Translations under genes and position numbers: made by a program
Part shown: positions 24,914 through 27,367 of the stretch, in pieces
Numbering within the stretch: the stretch's first letter is position 1
Layout: each line of letters begins with the position of its first letter
The notes under the pieces: model-generated
Told to the model about the DNA's origin: nothing
Database searches by the model: none
The model's input: only the letters and a program-made list of their open reading frames with translations
DNA from: Polynucleobacter sp.
Lineage (GTDB): Bacteria; Pseudomonadota; Gammaproteobacteria; Burkholderiales; Burkholderiaceae
Assembly (NCBI GenBank): GCA_023253245.1
Contig: JALRHB010000006.1
Coordinates: 1 to 27,367 of the forward strand
Direction of reading: 5' to 3'
DNA length: 27,367 bases

Positions 24914-25405
24914 ATGAGCTCACTACCATTACCTTCATTCGAATCCAAAGTATGCCCTTTGGAGGATATACAAACTCGAATTGCAGCACTCCCTAGACCT
25001 TTAGTCTTTACTAATGGGGTTTTTGATATTTTGCATCGTGGTCATGCCAGCTATTTAGCTCAAGCCCGAGAATTGGGTGCTAGCTTAGTGGTTGGCGTGA
25101 ATTCGGACGCCTCAGTAAAAATGCTGGGCAAGGGAGATGATAGACCTATTAATACTGAGGCTGATCGTCAAGCTCTCCTAGCAGCGCTAGCTAGCGTTGA
25201 TATGACAATTTTATTTGTGGAGCAAACCCCCGTGAATCTGATCGCTCAAATTCGTCCGGATATTTACGTTAAGGGTGGCGATTATGAAATTGACACTCTC
25301 GAAGAAACGCGCCTAGTAAAAACCTGGGGTGGAAAAGCGATTGCCATCCCATTTTTATATGAGCGCTCTACTACTAATTTGCTAGGCAAAATTCGCCAGC
25401 AATAG
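24914..25405 (+). CDS. rfaE2: D-glycero-beta-D-manno-heptose 1-phosphate adenylyltransferase
   Basis: A 163-residue cytidylyltransferase-fold enzyme. The nucleotide-binding HxGH motif is HRGH at residues 41-44, in TNGVFDILHRGHASYLAQA. Later motifs are VVGVNSDASVKMLGKG and RPDIYVKGGDYEIDTLEET. It transfers AMP to heptose 1-phosphate in the ADP-heptose pathway for the inner core of lipopolysaccharide. In many enterics this domain is fused to a kinase as HldE; here it is a separate gene, as is usual in Burkholderiales. It stands alone on the plus strand between two minus-strand groups. The ribosome site is weak (TTGAG). Length is normal for the separate enzyme. Confidence 0.95.
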   Translation: MSSLPLPSFESKVCPLEDIQTRIAALPRPLVFTNGVFDILHRGHASYLAQARELGASLVVGVNSDASVKMLGKGDDRPINTEADRQALLAALASVDMTILFVEQTPVNLIAQIRPDIYVKGGDYEIDTLEETRLVKTWGGKAIAIPFLYERSTTNLLGKIRQQ

Positions 25406-25426
25406 TCTCTGATTAGATACGCTGAC

Positions 25427-26248
25427 TTAAAGATTTTGAGTCAACCAAGCCCATAGACCACGAAGCACAAGACCTTCAATGGGCTCTATTGGAAGAGTTA
25501 TTAATCCTGAATTATTTTTGATTTCATTAATCAAAATTTTGGCATTACCACCATCGAGCCAAATTCGTTGCACGGGGTGATTCATCTCTTTTGCTAGCTG
25601 ATAGGCATAAAGAATAGCCCCTATTTGAGCGGCATCACATCCACTAATAATTGCATCGTTAGTGCTCATGCCAAATTGAATTTGTGCTCTATCAATATTG
25701 GATCGATCTGCTAGTGGAAGTCCCGCAGTTTTATTTTGCAAACTTTCTTGCATTAATCCAAGGCCTGGCAAAATCCAGCCACCGTAGTGCACTCCATTGG
25801 CACCAAGTAAGTCAATGGTGGTGGCGGTGCCTGCATTGATGAGCAGTGTATTGGTTTTAGATAGTGCTCTTGCTCCAATTAGGGCTGCCCATCGGTCAGG
25901 GCCTAGCTTAGCAGGGTCAGCATAGAGAGATCGCATACCCTCGTAAGGACTATCCCCTTTTAACTGCTTCCAAGTGACATCTTGCCACTGCGAAAATAGA
26001 CTTTGAATGTTTTTAATTGCGTTATCACCAGCAACACAGCAAAATCCAATGGCATCTGGTTTGGGTATAGTTTTAGAAATGTAATCGGATAGTTCCGCAC
26101 GCAACTCATGAGACTCTAAAGAGCTAGTGTTGATGGATCCTGAGTAGGCCCATAATTTTTTTTGACGATCCGCCACATTTTGAGTGGAATCAACCGCTGC
26201 CCATTTAAGGCGAGTATTGCCAATATCAAATAATAAGTAAAAACTCAT
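25427..26248 (-). CDS. coaX: Type III pantothenate kinase
   Basis: A 273-residue kinase of the ASKHA fold that phosphorylates pantothenate in the first step of coenzyme A synthesis. FDIGNTRLKWAAVD (from residue 7) is the phosphate-1 loop with the first catalytic Asp (D8). GPDRWAALIGAR and NAGTATTIDLLG are the central signatures, with the latter supplying another acidic residue. YGGWILPGLGLM and LDGGNAKIL complete the pattern. The type III enzyme replaces the unrelated CoaA. Its start overlaps the end of birA by four bases (ATGA), an arrangement common in this group of bacteria. Confidence 0.96.
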   Translation of the reverse strand: MSFYLLFDIGNTRLKWAAVDSTQNVADRQKKLWAYSGSINTSSLESHELRAELSDYISKTIPKPDAIGFCCVAGDNAIKNIQSLFSQWQDVTWKQLKGDSPYEGMRSLYADPAKLGPDRWAALIGARALSKTNTLLINAGTATTIDLLGANGVHYGGWILPGLGLMQESLQNKTAGLPLADRSNIDRAQIQFGMSTNDAIISGCDAAQIGAILYAYQLAKEMNHPVQRIWLDGGNAKILINEIKNNSGLITLPIEPIEGLVLRGLWAWLTQNL

Positions 26249-27045
26249 GATTGGGCTCTTAAAGAAACATCGCCAGCATGCACCGTCACTATGCGATTGC
26301 CTTGATTTAATAACAAGGCGCCATTATCGTCTACGCCTGTACTTATGCCCCCAATCACTTCGTTGCCAGCCCCAGAAATTGTGACCGCTTGATTTGCAAA
26401 GGCATCCCAGCGTAGCCAATCATTTTTAAAGTATTTAAAGCCATGCTCGCTAAATTTCCTCAGGTATGCTTCAAATGATTCAATTAGTTTGAGCCAAATG
26501 TATTCATTTTCTGGAAGAAGATTTGAATCTGGAACCATTTGATCAAGCGCTGCTATACCAAGCGAAGACGGATTCGAAAGGTATTTGGTAATGCGATCCG
26601 CATGGCGCAGATTTAGTCCTAGTCCAATGATCATCCAGCTTGGAGCTTGAGTTGATGTTTGTCCACCCTCGATCAAAATTCCACCGAGTTTGGCATTATT
26701 GAGTAAGAGATCATTGGGCCATTTAAGCCTCAGACCTAATTGGTGGAGTCTAGCTTGATCAATATTGAGCACTTGAGAAATGCCATCAATTACGGCAAGG
26801 CCTACGACAAGACTCAAACCGCTTAACTCGTTTGGGCGGCAGTTAAATGGATAGGCTAAAGAAAAGCATAGAGTGTCTTCAGGTTTAGCAAGCCAGATTC
26901 GACCAGCCCTTCCTTTGCCGGCAGTTTGCTCATGCGCAATTCTGGCAACTGGGTCAATAAGTTCGCCAGCACGCCAGCGTTCCAATAAATCATCATTAGT
27001 CGATTTAGTGGTGGCAACTCTCTCTAAGATGCAATTCCAATTCAT
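26245..27045 (-). CDS. birA: Biotin--[acetyl-CoA-carboxylase] ligase
   Basis: A 266-residue biotin protein ligase that attaches biotin to the carrier subunit of acetyl-CoA carboxylase. TKSTNDDLLERW opens the catalytic core. EQTAGKGRAGRIW is the biotinyl-AMP-binding loop (GRGRRGR in E. coli). LRLKWPNDLLLNNAKLGGIL carries the catalytic Lys and the Asp-Leu pair. It lacks the N-terminal helix-turn-helix of E. coli BirA, so it should not act as the biotin repressor. A small C-terminal SH3-like domain (from about residue 220) is present. It precedes coaX with a four-base overlap and diverges from the VanZ-like gene at the edge. Confidence 0.95.
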   Translation of the reverse strand: MNWNCILERVATTKSTNDDLLERWRAGELIDPVARIAHEQTAGKGRAGRIWLAKPEDTLCFSLAYPFNCRPNELSGLSLVVGLAVIDGISQVLNIDQARLHQLGLRLKWPNDLLLNNAKLGGILIEGGQTSTQAPSWMIIGLGLNLRHADRITKYLSNPSSLGIAALDQMVPDSNLLPENEYIWLKLIESFEAYLRKFSEHGFKYFKNDWLRWDAFANQAVTISGAGNEVIGGISTGVDDNGALLLNQGNRIVTVHAGDVSLRAQS

Positions 27046-27082
27046 TTCGACATTGTAGAAAGGTCTGACCTAGAATTGGGGG

Positions 27083-27367
27083 ATGCACCATGAAGACCAG
27101 CGCCCTCGTAAGTTTGTTTGGCCTCTCCAGGCCATGCCGTTGGCGCGCGCCATCAGCTTGAGCTATGCCATGCTGATCATTTATGTCAGCCTCACCCCCT
27201 TCGATTTCAGCATTCACAATGGTATTTCAGGGTGGGCTTGGCTAGTGGCCCCATTACCCCGATTTATCACCTTATTTGATGTATCCGTCAACATATTGGC
27301 TTACATCCCTTTGGGGTTTTTGTTGGTATTTGCAAGTTATCCACGTTGGCGTAATTTCGTTGCTTTG
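27083..27367 (+). CDS. VanZ-family membrane protein, N-terminal part (partial)
   Basis: The frame is open from ATG 27083 to the last base and continues beyond the window; 95 residues are visible. After a basic opening (MHHEDQRPRKF) there is a first membrane helix (ISLSYAMLIIYVSLTPF). VNILAYIPLGFLLVFASY then follows as the second, with the NxLxYxPLGF pattern of the VanZ-like domain. VanZ of enterococci gives low teicoplanin resistance by an unknown mechanism; most bacterial homologues have no known function. GGGGG directly before the ATG is too close to be a standard ribosome site, so the start could be a little different. Family is fairly sure. Confidence 0.8.
   Translation, partial: MHHEDQRPRKFVWPLQAMPLARAISLSYAMLIIYVSLTPFDFSIHNGISGWAWLVAPLPRFITLFDVSVNILAYIPLGFLLVFASYPRWRNFVAL

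Noticed and set aside
1..27367. Prophage, integron, CRISPR or insertion element
   Set aside because: There are no transposase, integrase or phage genes, no array of spaced repeats and no target duplications. The gene set is housekeeping plus stress response, with even composition.

Overview
The window looks like a chromosomal segment of a freshwater betaproteobacterium of the Burkholderiaceae, most like Polynucleobacter. This is an inference from three things: a moderate-to-low GC content, the split methionine synthase, and gene neighbourhoods I recognise from Burkholderiales (argS-SPOR-dsbA; birA-coaX next to rfaE2). It is densely packed. Twenty-nine protein genes are supported, two of them cut by the window edges. 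I see no tRNA or rRNA genes, no insertion sequences and no CRISPR. The longest gap without a gene is 125 bases (301-425), and it holds operator-like palindromes.

Left region (1-8434, all plus strand). The tail of a PaiB-type FMN-binding protein comes first. Then a MarR-family regulator sits behind two tandem palindromes and heads a short run with a flavodoxin-like protein and a pirin. After an apparent promoter (TTGACA/TACAAA) comes a complete tripartite RND efflux system in the order outer-membrane factor, adaptor, pump. It ends at a strong hairpin that appears to terminate transcription in both directions. Together these suggest a defence module against quinones, electrophiles or drugs, with the regulator next to reductive and extrusion functions.

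Middle region (8477-16936). A minus-strand run encodes a small lipoprotein, a flavin reductase and a glutathione S-transferase. It diverges from acuI (acrylyl-CoA reductase). Next are a DUF1289 Cys-rich protein, an MBL-fold hydrolase and a PhaM-like polyhydroxybutyrate granule protein. The last two genes overlap tail to tail by 89 bases. Cobalamin-dependent methionine synthase follows as two overlapping genes, then a minus-strand DUF1840 gene.

Right region (16972-27367). argS, a SPOR-domain protein and dsbA run on the plus strand. Facing them is a tightly coupled five-gene minus-strand operon: exported glutathione peroxidase, FAD amine-oxidase-like protein, DUF1365 protein, CFA-like lipid methyltransferase and a short-chain dehydrogenase. 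Each junction overlaps by 4-8 bases or abuts directly. Clusters of this kind act on acyl chains of existing phospholipids and, in alphaproteobacteria, are tied to singlet-oxygen and furan-fatty-acid biology. The peroxidase at the head and the altered active-site residues of the CFA-like enzyme make this the most interesting part of the window. Beyond it lie rfaE2 (ADP-heptose synthesis), coaX and birA, and the start of a VanZ-family membrane protein that runs off the right edge.
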